A DNA stretch of 63,887 nucleotides from an uncultured Oscillospiraceae bacterium (GCA_947599875.1 CANQFV010000013.1:1-63887); one strand, 5' to 3'. Positions 17,733 through 25,788 are shown, numbered from the stretch's first letter. Numbers and translations: made by a program. Notes: generated by a model from the sequence alone, not told the origin.

Positions 17733-18047
17733 TTACCACCGCTCCGGTATTGACGACTCTTTTGGCGCATATTTTTTAACGCGCCCCGGGTGACACACCG
17801 TTTCGTGGCATTTTTTGCACACAGTTATCAGATTCCTCTCGCGCCGGCCTGTCCTCGGATCATCCACCCACATCATAAGGCCAAACTGGGGGTAATCCTC
17901 CAGGTGATAGGCGTGATGCACCATGAGGCACTGCTTTGTCAGGATCCCTTTGCTCTTGCAAATCTGGCACTCATAGTGGTCATACTCCATCACCTGGCGC
18001 CGCATCTTGCGCCATGCCCGGCTGTCATAAAATCCAATCTTAGCCAT
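17733..18047 (-). CDS. Phage HNH endonuclease
   Basis: About 104 residues from ATG 18047; a GTG two codons upstream is an alternative. HNH signature: two zinc-binding pairs, CQIC and CKKC, around MVHHAYHLEDYP and NLITVCKKCHE. Small HNH proteins next to terminase genes are required for cos cleavage and packaging in HK97-like phages. A 3' GC-rich gap with tandem repeats separates it from terS. Confidence 0.92.
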   Translation of the reverse strand: MAKIGFYDSRAWRKMRRQVMEYDHYECQICKSKGILTKQCLMVHHAYHLEDYPQFGLMMWVDDPRTGRRERNLITVCKKCHETVCHPGRVKKYAPKESSIPERW

Positions 18048-18092
18048 CGACACCGCCTGTAGTAATATTAAACACCCTTTTTTCCTTTACTT

Positions 18093-18116
18093 GGTACCCA
18101 ATTGGGTACCTGTCAA
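18093..18116 (-). promoter_or_regulatory. 18-bp perfect palindrome abutting a TTGACA -35 (late operator/promoter candidate)
   Basis: The sequence GGTACCCAA-TTGGGTACC at 18093-18110 is a perfect 18-bp palindrome. On the minus strand it follows directly after TTGACA (18116-18111), with an A/T-rich leader leading to HNH. The -10 is weak (AAGTAA region), so activated or repressed transcription of the packaging and morphogenesis genes is plausible. The adjacent XRE gene is a natural candidate for the binding protein. Confidence 0.6.
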
Positions 18117-18120
18117 AAAA

Positions 18121-18324
18121 TTATTTTTTAACCCCCAGGAGCCAATCCGCAGAGACATCCAACTCCTCACAGATCACTTTGACGGTCAATGCGTTGGGGA
18201 TCCTCTCCCCCCGCTCGTACCTCCCGACCATGTTGCCCGATAGACCGCATCGCTCACTCAATACTCTTTGCCCCAGTCTGCTCCTCAGTCTTGCCTTACG
18301 CAGGCGCACCGGGAAATCGTCCAC
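18121..18324 (-). CDS. XRE-family regulator
   Basis: A 67-residue helix-turn-helix protein starting at GTG 18324 with AAGGAGG about 8 nt upstream. HTH: LGQRVLSERCGLSGNMVGRY. The end is VSADWLLGVKK, typical of Cro/CI-like single-domain regulators. It lies at the boundary between early genes and the late packaging genes and ends 11 bp before the 18-bp palindrome, so it may control late transcription. Function is inferred. Confidence 0.85.
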   Translation of the reverse strand: MDDFPVRLRKARLRSRLGQRVLSERCGLSGNMVGRYERGERIPNALTVKVICEELDVSADWLLGVKK

Positions 18325-18409
18325 GCCGAGCCCTCCTTCCAGTTTTTCTCAGTTTGTTAAACTACGCGACCCATTTACAAGGCTAACTAACGGCCCGTCC
18401 CTCCGGGCC

Positions 18410-19147
18410 TTACCTCCTACAATTTTTATCTTTGGGCGGCACCTTAACATATTTAAAATATATAAATCCGTACTTGCCCGCTCTTGTATCCACCAGCTTG
18501 TACCCCTTTGGCGGCCGCGGCGGATTATGCTCCGTGTAATTGCGCTTGATAACTTTTGGCTCTTCGGTTTCCGGCCTGATCAGATTGTTAGTTTGCTTCC
18601 AGCGCCGGCGTCCCCCTTGCTCCGGTGTCCAGTGATCGTGCAAATATCGGGCCAGCCCGGAATAGTCCCGGCCATGATCTACCCCGTTATAATAATTGTG
18701 TTCCCTCAGAGGTTCCACTCGCTGGATCGTTCCATATTTCCAGTATTTTCTTATTTCCTCGGGCGGCACTCCGTCCGACACTATGTGATAGTGGATTCGA
18801 TGCGTGTGCTTACCGCGCCCCATCACCGCTACTAACCTCACATCCGGATAATGGTACTTTAGGACTCTTATGTAAGCATTTAGGAGGATCTTTGCCTCCT
18901 CAAAGTCGTGGCATTCGTCTTCCGGCCCCAGCGTCAGCGTGGAATAGAGCGCCGTCGCCGGGAAGCAGTTAAGGATCTTTGTAAATCGCCGGAGCGAGAC
19001 AGCGTTGTTAAAGCTGTCCCGCTCGTCTTGATTTGCAAATTTTGGTTTTCGCTCTTTCCTCCACAGGCTCCCGGAGCCGTCCTTGACGCTATAGACAATC
19101 TGCTCGCAAACGTCGCCGGCAAATTCCCGCCTCTTGACCCTGATCAT
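18410..19147 (-). CDS. HUH-type replication initiator-like protein
   Basis: A 245-residue protein with the layout of rolling-circle Rep or nickase proteins. A first strand motif YSTLTLGPE (about 68-76) is followed by the metal-binding motif RIHYHIVSDG (His119, His121) and then DYSGLARYLHDHW with candidate catalytic Tyr162 or Tyr168. Such proteins occur in Firmicutes prophages and plasmids. It is the only replication-initiation candidate in the visible early region. It overlaps the preceding gene by ATGA. Between its stop and the XRE start, the minus strand has a small GGCCCG hairpin. Confidence 0.75.
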   Translation of the reverse strand: MIRVKRREFAGDVCEQIVYSVKDGSGSLWRKERKPKFANQDERDSFNNAVSLRRFTKILNCFPATALYSTLTLGPEDECHDFEEAKILLNAYIRVLKYHYPDVRLVAVMGRGKHTHRIHYHIVSDGVPPEEIRKYWKYGTIQRVEPLREHNYYNGVDHGRDYSGLARYLHDHWTPEQGGRRRWKQTNNLIRPETEEPKVIKRNYTEHNPPRPPKGYKLVDTRAGKYGFIYFKYVKVPPKDKNCRR

Positions 19148-19413
19148 CCCTTATCGTCCTCCATCAACGTCTCCACTCTCGCCATCACACCCTCCGGCAC
19201 CTCCGGCAGCAGGCCGGGCGGCAAGTCCTCATATTGTCCCGTTGGCGCGAACCCCTTTTCCGTGGCGTCTGGCATTGTCTCGTGCAACCTCAGCGCCCCG
19301 ACGCTCTGTGTCACGTCTCCACGGCTCCGGCTGACGTACCTGGCCCAAGGGTAGGCGCGGCGGAGGATCTGGAGCAAAAGGCGGGAGTCGTCAGATATGG
19401 TCATTTTGGGCAT
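19144..19413 (-). CDS. Hypothetical phage protein
   Basis: An 89-residue protein (MPKMTISDDSRLLLQILRRA) with a helical N-terminus and a Pro-rich C-terminal half. Its stop overlaps the start of the HUH protein (ATGA), so the two are probably coupled. No family is recognised. Confidence 0.6.
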   Translation of the reverse strand: MPKMTISDDSRLLLQILRRAYPWARYVSRSRGDVTQSVGALRLHETMPDATEKGFAPTGQYEDLPPGLLPEVPEGVMARVETLMEDDKG

Positions 19414-19417
19414 CTAA

Positions 19418-19708
19418 TCAGCTGCCCCCTCTTCGCTTCTGCCTGGCGTCATGGGCTTTGTTTTCGCCGGCGAAAAGCCGGCTCACCGGCATGTAAAAGC
19501 AGGCTTGTCCCCCGGCCAGAGCTGACATGAGGGCGCCCATCACCTGCTTGGCCTCGTCCATGTCAGCATATCGAGCTATTGTCACCGCAGGACGGTCATC
19601 CCGGTAACTGGCCACCACCAGCACCACGTCCGTTTTGGGGGCAAGGCAGTACCGCTCCGGGATCTCCGCGTTTAGGATTTGTTTGCCGTCCTCACTCATG
19701 ATCCACAT
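19418..19708 (-). CDS. Hypothetical phage protein
   Basis: I chose ATG 19708 (MWIMSEDGKQILNAEIPERY), giving 96 residues. It has a GAGGGGAG site upstream and a 13-bp overlap with the previous gene. The longer frame to 19786 would lie inside the 3D-domain gene. The sequence is alpha/beta with YADMDEAKQVMGALMSALAG. It resembles small phage proteins of unknown role. No catalytic motif is seen. Confidence 0.65.
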   Translation of the reverse strand: MWIMSEDGKQILNAEIPERYCLAPKTDVVLVVASYRDDRPAVTIARYADMDEAKQVMGALMSALAGGQACFYMPVSRLFAGENKAHDARQKRRGGS

Positions 19709-20235
19709 GGCCGCCCGCTCCCCTCGTTTACCACCCACACCTTGTATCTGCCTGTCAGCGCGTAGCAATCGGCGTGGCTGGCACACGCCACATCGATTTT
19801 TCCCGGTCCAACGCCGCGATCCTCCACAGTGTAAAAGCCCATGCCCTCAATGTATATCTCCGTCCCAAAGGCAAATTGGTCACACATGGCCACTGTCCGT
19901 CCCACCTCAGGAGGGATGCCGGATGCCGTGACGCCCACCCATCGGCCTTGACAGTGTGCGCACCACAGATCATAGCCCGTGACGGTGTATGTGCCCAGGT
20001 ACTTGGCATTTTTAAGTTTTTGGCACCTCCACCACTCATCTGATAGTGCTTTGATGGCCGGATCGTCCTCCGCGACGCCCAAACTCCGCAAAAGCTCCGC
20101 CGCCGCGTGTACCTCTTCCTGCCGGGATTTGAGGCCGTCGCGATCTTCTGTTGCCCCGGCATCCGCGGCCAGCACAGCCAAGGATAAGGCGATAACCGCA
20201 GCTGCCGCCAAAATGTAAGCAATGATCTTCTTCAT
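19696..20235 (-). CDS. Secreted 3D-domain (MltA-like barrel) protein
   Basis: About 179 residues from ATG 20235 (GGAGG 7 nt upstream). A signal peptide or membrane anchor (MKKIIAYILAAAAVIALSLA) is followed by a short charged helix and a C-terminal 3D domain: GVTASGIPPEVGRTVAMC, FGTEIYIEGMGFYTVEDRG, GPGKIDV, then YKVWVV. The three conserved aspartates of the family map to TVED, KIDV and nearby positions. 3D domains occur in cell-wall lytic transglycosylases, so a cell-wall role is likely, but the timing and purpose in this early cluster are unknown. Confidence 0.85.
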   Translation of the reverse strand: MKKIIAYILAAAAVIALSLAVLAADAGATEDRDGLKSRQEEVHAAAELLRSLGVAEDDPAIKALSDEWWRCQKLKNAKYLGTYTVTGYDLWCAHCQGRWVGVTASGIPPEVGRTVAMCDQFAFGTEIYIEGMGFYTVEDRGVGPGKIDVACASHADCYALTGRYKVWVVNEGSGRPCGS

Positions 20236-20801
20236 TTTTCGTCCTCCAATTCGATGCAATCCCCCGACTTAACGGAGGGGAAAAGCCGTGCCTGGGTGCT
20301 GGATATACAGTCGCCAGGATTGGACGGAATGTAATACTCCTCGTAATCTTTGGATACTTTAGGCTTGTCCGACCATAGGTAAACATCGTCAAATCCTTTA
20401 TCCCGGCTCACCCACTTCGCCCCCACCGCCCGCATAATGGCGATTTCCGGCTCAGTGAGACGGGACAAATCCCAAAGATGAGGCCACGTTTTTGCCGCTT
20501 TGCAAATGCCTTTTTCTCTGAGTACGCATCCATCCGCATCTTCGCAAGCTCTCACTTCCAAACGTTCTCTAAAATCAATACAATACTGTTGTGCCTCATC
20601 AAGCGTCCACTCGCTCAGGGGCTTGTCCTGTTTTCCCATGTTGTCCTCCTCAGTTGGTGTATCCTCGTTTTCAGTTGGTGTTTCGGTTGACGAGTCGTTT
20701 ATTTCTTCCAGCTCAAGGCGCTCAAGCCCAAACCGTTCAACAAGATGGTCAAAATAGTCTCCAGAATATGTATCCCCGGTCTTCTTGTTTCTGTACCTCA
20801 T
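20232..20801 (-). CDS. Hypothetical phage protein
   Basis: 189 residues with a clear ribosome site (GGAGGTAACGAA before ATG). The N-terminal 30 residues (MRYRNKKTGDTYSGDYFDHL) look like a small adaptor. A Thr/Glu-rich linker (about 36-53) follows, then a Cys-containing part (CEDADGCVLREKGIC) and an Asp/Trp-rich end. An internal Met (MGKQDKPLSEWTLDEAQQYC) could be a second start. No family is assigned. Confidence 0.65.
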   Translation of the reverse strand: MRYRNKKTGDTYSGDYFDHLVERFGLERLELEEINDSSTETPTENEDTPTEEDNMGKQDKPLSEWTLDEAQQYCIDFRERLEVRACEDADGCVLREKGICKAAKTWPHLWDLSRLTEPEIAIMRAVGAKWVSRDKGFDDVYLWSDKPKVSKDYEEYYIPSNPGDCISSTQARLFPSVKSGDCIELEDEK

Positions 20802-21217
20802 TTCGTTACCTCCAAAAGCTCCGGGTTATCCCAGATATTGCCGACGACCTCCCAATCCTTGGGCCGTGATGTATCAAGCCTGTCCGGCATACAATTCTCA
20901 TGCTGCGTGTACCACCCCATTCCCCGCCAATGGACGCGGTAAGGCGTGTTGTCGTCCTGGTCGCCCGTGTACCGGAGCAAGTCTCCCTCGAATATCTTCT
21001 TACCGATCTTGTCCGGCATCCCCGTGTACTGGCCGATGGTGGCCGGGTCAACATTGTAGTACGCGCCGAAATCGTCCGGATCAACAGGCGGCGTCCAGAT
21101 GTACCAGGGGCCGGCGTAATCGGGCATCTGGATCGCCGAAGGCCTCCGCTCCAAGTATCCGTATACCCAGCCGCCGTTATCTGTCCGCTGGCCCCGGAAA
21201 AGTATCTCACGTTCCAT
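20798..21217 (-). CDS. YopX family protein
   Basis: 139 residues. MEREILFRGQRTDNGGWVYG at the start and IGQYTGMPDKIGKKIFEGD in the middle are the YopX signatures, found widely in Firmicutes phages (SPbeta YopX). The function is unknown. It overlaps both neighbours slightly. Confidence 0.92.
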   Translation of the reverse strand: MEREILFRGQRTDNGGWVYGYLERRPSAIQMPDYAGPWYIWTPPVDPDDFGAYYNVDPATIGQYTGMPDKIGKKIFEGDLLRYTGDQDDNTPYRVHWRGMGWYTQHENCMPDRLDTSRPKDWEVVGNIWDNPELLEVTK

Positions 21218-22334
21218 CCTTCTCCCTCCCCATCAGCTCCTTAACGGCATCGGATGCCGCTTCCAAGAAAGTCGTCAGCGCCTGGGCGAGTTTTTTCGCG
21301 TCCTCGCTTTTCCCGCTCCCCGCCATGTTTTCGACGCACTCAAGCATTTTGTTGACGCACTCCTGGCCCTGGGCAAACCAAAATTTAAAGCTCACTTTCT
21401 CCGGGCTGTCCGCCAGCGCCAATTTTTTCCTTAAATCCGCCAGCTGTTGGTTTGCGATCTCCTGGGCCTTTTTAGCCGTATCCTCAGCGCTGTCCTTTTC
21501 CAGTGTGGCTGCCTCCAGCTTTCGCTCCGCCTCGTTTTTGTCCTTGACCGCCTTGTCCCGCTCCTTCTCGGCCTTGGCGATCTTGGCCTTCAGCTCCTTT
21601 TCGGCGGCCTCCCGGGCCTTCTGCGCGGCCGCCTTTATCGCCTCCTCGTCAATCACCGTCTCGACGGCCACCTCCCGCGGCGCGTTTTGGAGTGCCTCAA
21701 GTTGCGCCTGAAGCTCTAAAATTTTACTGTTTTTGGAATCCAGTATTTTCGTGGTGGTGTAAGCCCGCTCTATCATGGCGTTTAGCTTTTCTTCTGCTTT
21801 GGCCACCCGGGCCTCCGCCTCCCTCGCATCGTCAGCCCTTTCGCTTTGTTCCAGCTCCAGCTTCAGCCGGTATCCTTCGGCCGTATTTTGGGCCTCCGTC
21901 AGCTGCTCCTCCCGCTCCCGGATAGCCGCTTTAAGCTCCCGGACAGAGAGTCCCTCTGCGCCCACCTCCTGGGCGAAGTCCTCCCGCTCCTCTGCCGGCA
22001 CCTCCAGGAGCGCCAAGGCCTTGGAATAGCTCAAATTACCAATCGTTTGGGAGTTTGCGGATGTCCCAAAGAGGCTGCCCTGGTCAGCGCCGTACTCGCT
22101 GTAAAGCCTCATAAAATTGTTGGCGGTGGACATGGAGTAGCCCGTCTCCCCCCGCACCCAGTTGCCAAAATCACCGTGAGGGAGCAGCTTTTTGGCCTCG
22201 GTAAACCGCCGGCCGATCTCCAGGATCCCGGAAAGCACAGATCCTGTCAGCGTCCGAATTTCCGCTGCGATAATATCCGGAGTACGCGCCGCGATGTCAG
22301 ATTCCGCGGTTACAGTTGTAAGATTATTATCCAT
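21207..22334 (-). CDS. DUF3102 family protein with long coiled coil
   Basis: 375 residues. The N-terminus contains ILEIGRRFTEAKKLLPHGDF and GYSMSTANNFMRLYSEYG, the DUF3102 hallmark resembling a DNA-binding helical domain. About 120 to 300 is a highly charged coiled coil (REREEQLTEAQNTAEGYRLK onward). DUF3102 genes are common in Firmicutes phages and integrative elements, often near ParB-like or replication genes. The start has AAAGGAG upstream. Confidence 0.88.
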   Translation of the reverse strand: MDNNLTTVTAESDIAARTPDIIAAEIRTLTGSVLSGILEIGRRFTEAKKLLPHGDFGNWVRGETGYSMSTANNFMRLYSEYGADQGSLFGTSANSQTIGNLSYSKALALLEVPAEEREDFAQEVGAEGLSVRELKAAIREREEQLTEAQNTAEGYRLKLELEQSERADDAREAEARVAKAEEKLNAMIERAYTTTKILDSKNSKILELQAQLEALQNAPREVAVETVIDEEAIKAAAQKAREAAEKELKAKIAKAEKERDKAVKDKNEAERKLEAATLEKDSAEDTAKKAQEIANQQLADLRKKLALADSPEKVSFKFWFAQGQECVNKMLECVENMAGSGKSEDAKKLAQALTTFLEAASDAVKELMGREKDGT

Positions 22335-22347
22335 ATGTAAGCTCCTT

Positions 22348-24345
22348 TCATGCCGCCGGCGTCCCGGCCGCCTTTTTTCTATCCACTTTTTTGATGTAGT
22401 TCAGCCACCGGCCCACAAACTCCAACACTTCCGGGCACGTCTCGTAACTTGCGTTGTATCGAGTCCTGCACTGTACAACTTTGCCACGGCGCAGCTCCAG
22501 CGTGTACCAAGGCTTTTCCGGCTCATCTTCTCGGCGGACGAAGAATATAGCCGTCTCTCCCTCTGACATGCTCTTGGCATATCTCCCGACGCAATGGGAA
22601 AGTGCCGTCCCCTCCCGTATGAGTTCCGCAGGCGTCGCCGCCGGCCGGATCAGGATCCCGCTCTCACTGTAGATATACCTTTCCAATGCCACGGAGCGTT
22701 TTCTAAACTTTTCCATATCTATTTTCTTTTCCCTGATTGCCACCAGCTCCGCCGTTCTGGCGTGCGCCTCGGAAAAGTTTTGCGGGAAAAGGATTTGACG
22801 GTTTTTTAAGCCCATCTGCAGCTCTCTGCACTCCTCCAGGTAGTCCCTGTAAAGCGATATCCCTTGTTTTTCGGCGTACTCTACGATTTTTCCCGCAGGC
22901 GCCTTTCCCAGCGCGGGGTAAATCCATTTAAGTACTACGTTTTCGCTTGTGATCAAAGCTACAAGTTCTTCGTCCTTCAGCTTCACCGGTTCCGGGTAAT
23001 CGAGACTACCCGTTATGATCTTCCAGAGATCCGCCATCCTGCTTATCCTATTTGTAGTCCAGTCCTCGCGTGGCAGGAGCTTTAAAAAACGTGCCGGGAA
23101 TTCCAACGAATCTCTTATGCTGTGCTTGCGCCAGTTAACCGCATTCCGCGTTTCCCTGCCCGTAACCCGTTCTCCTACCACTCGCTTATATCCCGCCTTC
23201 CAGTAAAGTTCGATGGCCGGATATCTGGCCCAATCCAGCAAAAAGCGGATCATATTTTTCTTCCCAGTCGATCTCTCGTATTGTGCCGCCTCACAATACC
23301 GGAGGCCTGTCCCGGCAAAAATATCCCTCCAGTTCTCCGGGAGATAAAAGTAGTATCTGTAGTCGGGGAAGTCGTTAATCTTGCCGTTGACTCGCGTCCA
23401 GCCGTCCAAGTCTTCTCGCCAAGTACTCATGCAGTAATTGTATTTGTGTTCGGCTTCCCATTTCGCGGCCTTATTCCCCCGGATCCCCCAGCGCACTATT
23501 TCCTTTAATTTTCCTGGTATATCCTTCCACTCGGCTGAGTTGTCCCTCATTAAGTGCCAAAACCGGACAAACACCGTTGCTCCATCCCGGCCCCGCTGAA
23601 CCGTTGCTATGTTACCCACATAGTTTGATTCAAAGCTTGCTCCCCCCATGAGGACGCATTGCAGCTCCTCCCCGCAGGCTGGGCAGATGGCAAATTCACC
23701 CTGCTTAAATCGTTTTCCGGCCTCTCCCGCCGTGATATGTGCCCCACACAAGCAGCAAGTCCCGCTCAGATTGCCGTGCTTGTAGAGGATAAATCTGTCA
23801 CTCCGGAGCATCATCCTCCGGACAAACTCCTCCAGCCCTGGCGGCAGCTCCTTCGGGCACAGTGCATAATCACCGTCGTCGAGTTCCCCAGCTGCCACCC
23901 TTCTCCTGTTTTCGGCTTCGTCCCTGGCGGAGCGGATCCAGGCGTCCAGCTCGTGCATCAGGCGCTTTTGGGGACGGGATTCCATTCCCAGGAATCCCGC
24001 TATTGTCTCTTTATCCCCTTTGCTCAACTTTGTGCAGCATGATTCTGGGTTTGTCGAGTAAGGACTCATTGCCTGCCGAAGGTCATGGCTTTTTGCGCGC
24101 CCGCCTCTCCACATTACATCAGCATCACTTTTTTCGGCCCCTTTCCGGCAGACGGCCCGAAATCCGCCGCTTGGGACAATTATCCATGAATTACCATATT
24201 TTACAGGATTCGGGACGAACGACACCGCCAGCCACTCTTCATCGCGGATCGTCAATTTCTCAGCGCTGACAAAAAAATTGATTTTATCGCTTTGTCCTGC
24301 CGCTTCCGGCCAAGGGAGTATCTGTATCTCTTTCGGTATTTTCAT
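22348..24345 (-). CDS. PcfJ-like protein
   Basis: About 665 residues from ATG 24345; GTG codons at 24357/24354 are alternatives that overlap the previous stop. There is a CLCGAH...CPACGEE zinc-ribbon pair near residues 195-230. The C-terminal PcfJ hallmark is LIREGTALSHCVGRYAKSMS, then TAIFFVRREDEPEKPWYTLE and a CRTRYNAS segment. PcfJ proteins come from conjugative plasmids and phages and are of unknown biochemical role. It is directly preceded by a PcfK-like gene, as in pCF10-type clusters. Confidence 0.85.
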   Translation of the reverse strand: MKIPKEIQILPWPEAAGQSDKINFFVSAEKLTIRDEEWLAVSFVPNPVKYGNSWIIVPSGGFRAVCRKGAEKSDADVMWRGGRAKSHDLRQAMSPYSTNPESCCTKLSKGDKETIAGFLGMESRPQKRLMHELDAWIRSARDEAENRRRVAAGELDDGDYALCPKELPPGLEEFVRRMMLRSDRFILYKHGNLSGTCCLCGAHITAGEAGKRFKQGEFAICPACGEELQCVLMGGASFESNYVGNIATVQRGRDGATVFVRFWHLMRDNSAEWKDIPGKLKEIVRWGIRGNKAAKWEAEHKYNYCMSTWREDLDGWTRVNGKINDFPDYRYYFYLPENWRDIFAGTGLRYCEAAQYERSTGKKNMIRFLLDWARYPAIELYWKAGYKRVVGERVTGRETRNAVNWRKHSIRDSLEFPARFLKLLPREDWTTNRISRMADLWKIITGSLDYPEPVKLKDEELVALITSENVVLKWIYPALGKAPAGKIVEYAEKQGISLYRDYLEECRELQMGLKNRQILFPQNFSEAHARTAELVAIREKKIDMEKFRKRSVALERYIYSESGILIRPAATPAELIREGTALSHCVGRYAKSMSEGETAIFFVRREDEPEKPWYTLELRRGKVVQCRTRYNASYETCPEVLEFVGRWLNYIKKVDRKKAAGTPAA

Positions 24346-24350
24346 TTTGT

Positions 24351-24701
24351 TCACCACAAATCATCCAGATCCAGAGACATTCTGGCCGGACGCTCTTTCG
24401 CTTTCGGCGCCGTCATTCCCACAGCCTTCCATTGGGCCGCCTCGTCCGACGGGAACCCAAAATACCGGTCAACTTCGCCAAAAACCTCCCCAGGCGTAAG
24501 CACCGCTGTGGCGCCCTGCTTCTTGCTTTGAGCGAGCTTATATACCGCTGACATAGCACCCTGCAGCGTTTTCGCGCTCGTAACGCTTTTCCTCGCCTCA
24601 GGCGCGGCACACCTGTCAATGACGTATTGCCCTATAATCTCAGTGTACCTATCGTCAGGCTTTTTTTGGATCTCCGCATTGATCCGCTCGATTACATCCA
24701 T
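24351..24701 (-). CDS. PcfK / AcrIIA9-like protein
   Basis: 116 residues from ATG 24701 with GGAGG 4 nt upstream. MDVIERINAEIQKKPDDRYT begins a compact helical fold. The family-like core is KTLQGAMSAVYKLAQSKK followed by VLTPGEVFGEVDRYFGF. PcfK-like proteins usually precede PcfJ, as here. The same superfamily contains the Cas9 inhibitor AcrIIA9, which raises the possibility of anti-CRISPR activity. That link is from memory of the family and is not proven for this protein. Confidence 0.65.
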   Translation of the reverse strand: MDVIERINAEIQKKPDDRYTEIIGQYVIDRCAAPEARKSVTSAKTLQGAMSAVYKLAQSKKQGATAVLTPGEVFGEVDRYFGFPSDEAAQWKAVGMTAPKAKERPARMSLDLDDLW

Positions 24702-24725
24702 TTTCCTCCATCCTTTCAAATTCTC

Positions 24726-24754
24726 TTGTTTTTTAAGGATGAATGCGGTATAAT
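24726..24754 (+). promoter_or_regulatory. Plus-strand promoter within the minus-strand early operon
   Basis: TTGTTT at 24726-24731, a 17-nt spacer and a perfect TATAAT at 24749-24754. It points rightward, opposite to all flanking genes. An intrinsic terminator follows within 60 nt. Confidence 0.6.
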
Positions 24755-24760
24755 CTCCTT

Positions 24761-24820
24761 GTAACACCCCCGCATTATCCCCCAGCCGCCGCGGTTCCGA
24801 CCCGCGGCGGCTATTTTTTA
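24761..24820 (+). ncRNA. Candidate short RNA (about 60 nt)
   Basis: A predicted transcript would start about 7 nt after TATAAT (near 24761) and end in the T-run after an 11-bp GC hairpin at 24784-24812 (AGCCGCCGCGG paired with CCGCGGCGGCT, then ATTTTTTA). The interval is between two minus-strand genes and contains no start codon with a ribosome site. It could be a small regulatory or decoy RNA. Confidence 0.45.
24784..24819 (+). terminator. Intrinsic terminator, plus strand
   Basis: Perfect 11-bp stem AGCCGCCGCGG / CCGCGGCGGCT with a 7-nt loop followed by ATTTTTTA. On the minus strand the stem is followed by GGGGG, so it should not work for the flanking minus-strand operon. Confidence 0.75.
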
Positions 24821-25237
24821 GCTCTCCAGGCTCCTGACCCTGGTCTCTCTCCTGCTGATCTTGACATTGCCCTTGGATGTCGCGCTAAGTATGGCGACGC
24901 AGACATCCGGCACCGTTATGCGTATATCGGATATGATATCCCCGGCGCAAACGTCCCCGGCCATGAGTTCCGCCGCCTCCCTCAAGTAGTCAAGGATGCG
25001 CCCCCCCACCGTCCTCTGCCCATATTCCGCGGCGCCGGCGCCAAAGATCCGGTCAATGTTTTTCCCGGCCTGCTCCACCCGCCTCTGGCGGTTGCGCTCC
25101 CTCGTGGCCCCGACGCAGTCGCATTTTTGGGCCGCCCGCTCGTCCGCCTCCTCCTGGGAGGCGCTGAACGACACGATCTGCGTCTGCCCGCAGTACCTGC
25201 ACGTCCCGCGGATAATATTGACATCATCTTCCGGCAT
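24818..25237 (-). CDS. Hypothetical phage protein with N-terminal zinc-ribbon-like Cys
   Basis: 139 residues. The N-terminal GTCRYCGQTQIV and KCDCVGATRER supply four cysteines that could form a zinc ribbon. A helical part (RRVEQAGKNIDRIFGAGAAE) follows, then a beta-rich C-terminus. It overlaps the upstream membrane-protein gene by 14 bp. No family is recognised. Confidence 0.65.
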   Translation of the reverse strand: MPEDDVNIIRGTCRYCGQTQIVSFSASQEEADERAAQKCDCVGATRERNRQRRVEQAGKNIDRIFGAGAAEYGQRTVGGRILDYLREAAELMAGDVCAGDIISDIRITVPDVCVAILSATSKGNVKISRRETRVRSLES

Positions 25238-25493
25238 ATTGAGTATGTCCCCCTTCTACGTTCTTCGCGTCGCAGATCTGGATGATCCTGTCAACGTCGT
25301 CCTGGCCTGCGTTGCTGATGTAGATGATGACCTCTTCGCCCATGCGCGAGATCTTGACCGTCCGCTTTCGCGACCTAAAGGCCTTCGCAACCCGCTCCGC
25401 GGCCTCCCCGATCGCCCAGACCGTCGCGGAGATGAGGGTCAACGTCCCCGCCCATGTCCAAAAGCTTGTCAAGGCAAATTTTATAAGTTCCAT
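25224..25493 (-). CDS. Small membrane protein
   Basis: 89 residues starting after AGGAGCAAAAAA. One N-terminal membrane helix (FWTWAGTLTLISATVWAIGE) is followed by a basic stretch and a soluble C-terminus (EEVIIYISNAGQDDVDRIIQ). Function is unknown; the neighbour overlap suggests co-expression. Confidence 0.65.
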   Translation of the reverse strand: MELIKFALTSFWTWAGTLTLISATVWAIGEAAERVAKAFRSRKRTVKISRMGEEVIIYISNAGQDDVDRIIQICDAKNVEGGHTQYAGR

Positions 25494-25550
25494 TTTTTTG
25501 CTCCTATCGTTTATTTTTCACCCATCATTGGGCTTGTCCCGCAGTCTCTC

Positions 25551-25772
25551 TTACGGTCTCATAGGGCACCACTCCGGCGGCACAACGTTAGCCGCCAGGT
25601 GATCAGCGCCGTCGTTTAGAGGCCTGTCCACGACACGCCCATAGGTACGGGTCCCCGGTTCTCCGGTCACTGGATCCAGGAGTCTCCCCTCCGGATTGCG
25701 GCAGCGGTAAAAGATCTTGCCCCGTACAGCTGCCTCCGGCGTTGCCCAGTGGCATTTGATGCAGGTCAGCAC
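25551..25772 (-). CDS. Small Cys-containing phage protein
   Basis: 73 residues starting at GTG 25772 after GAGGAGG. CIKCHWATPEAAVRGKIFYRC and the terminal PPEWCPMRP give a four-Cys arrangement that looks like a zinc ribbon. Proteins of this type are common in Firmicutes prophages and have no known role. Confidence 0.65.
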   Translation of the reverse strand: MLTCIKCHWATPEAAVRGKIFYRCRNPEGRLLDPVTGEPGTRTYGRVVDRPLNDGADHLAANVVPPEWCPMRP

Positions 25773-25788
25773 AGCTTTCGCCTCCTCC

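Noticed and set aside
24784-24819. Terminator of the minus-strand early operon
   Set aside because: On the minus strand the stem is followed by GGGGG, not a T-run. It works only for plus-strand transcription.
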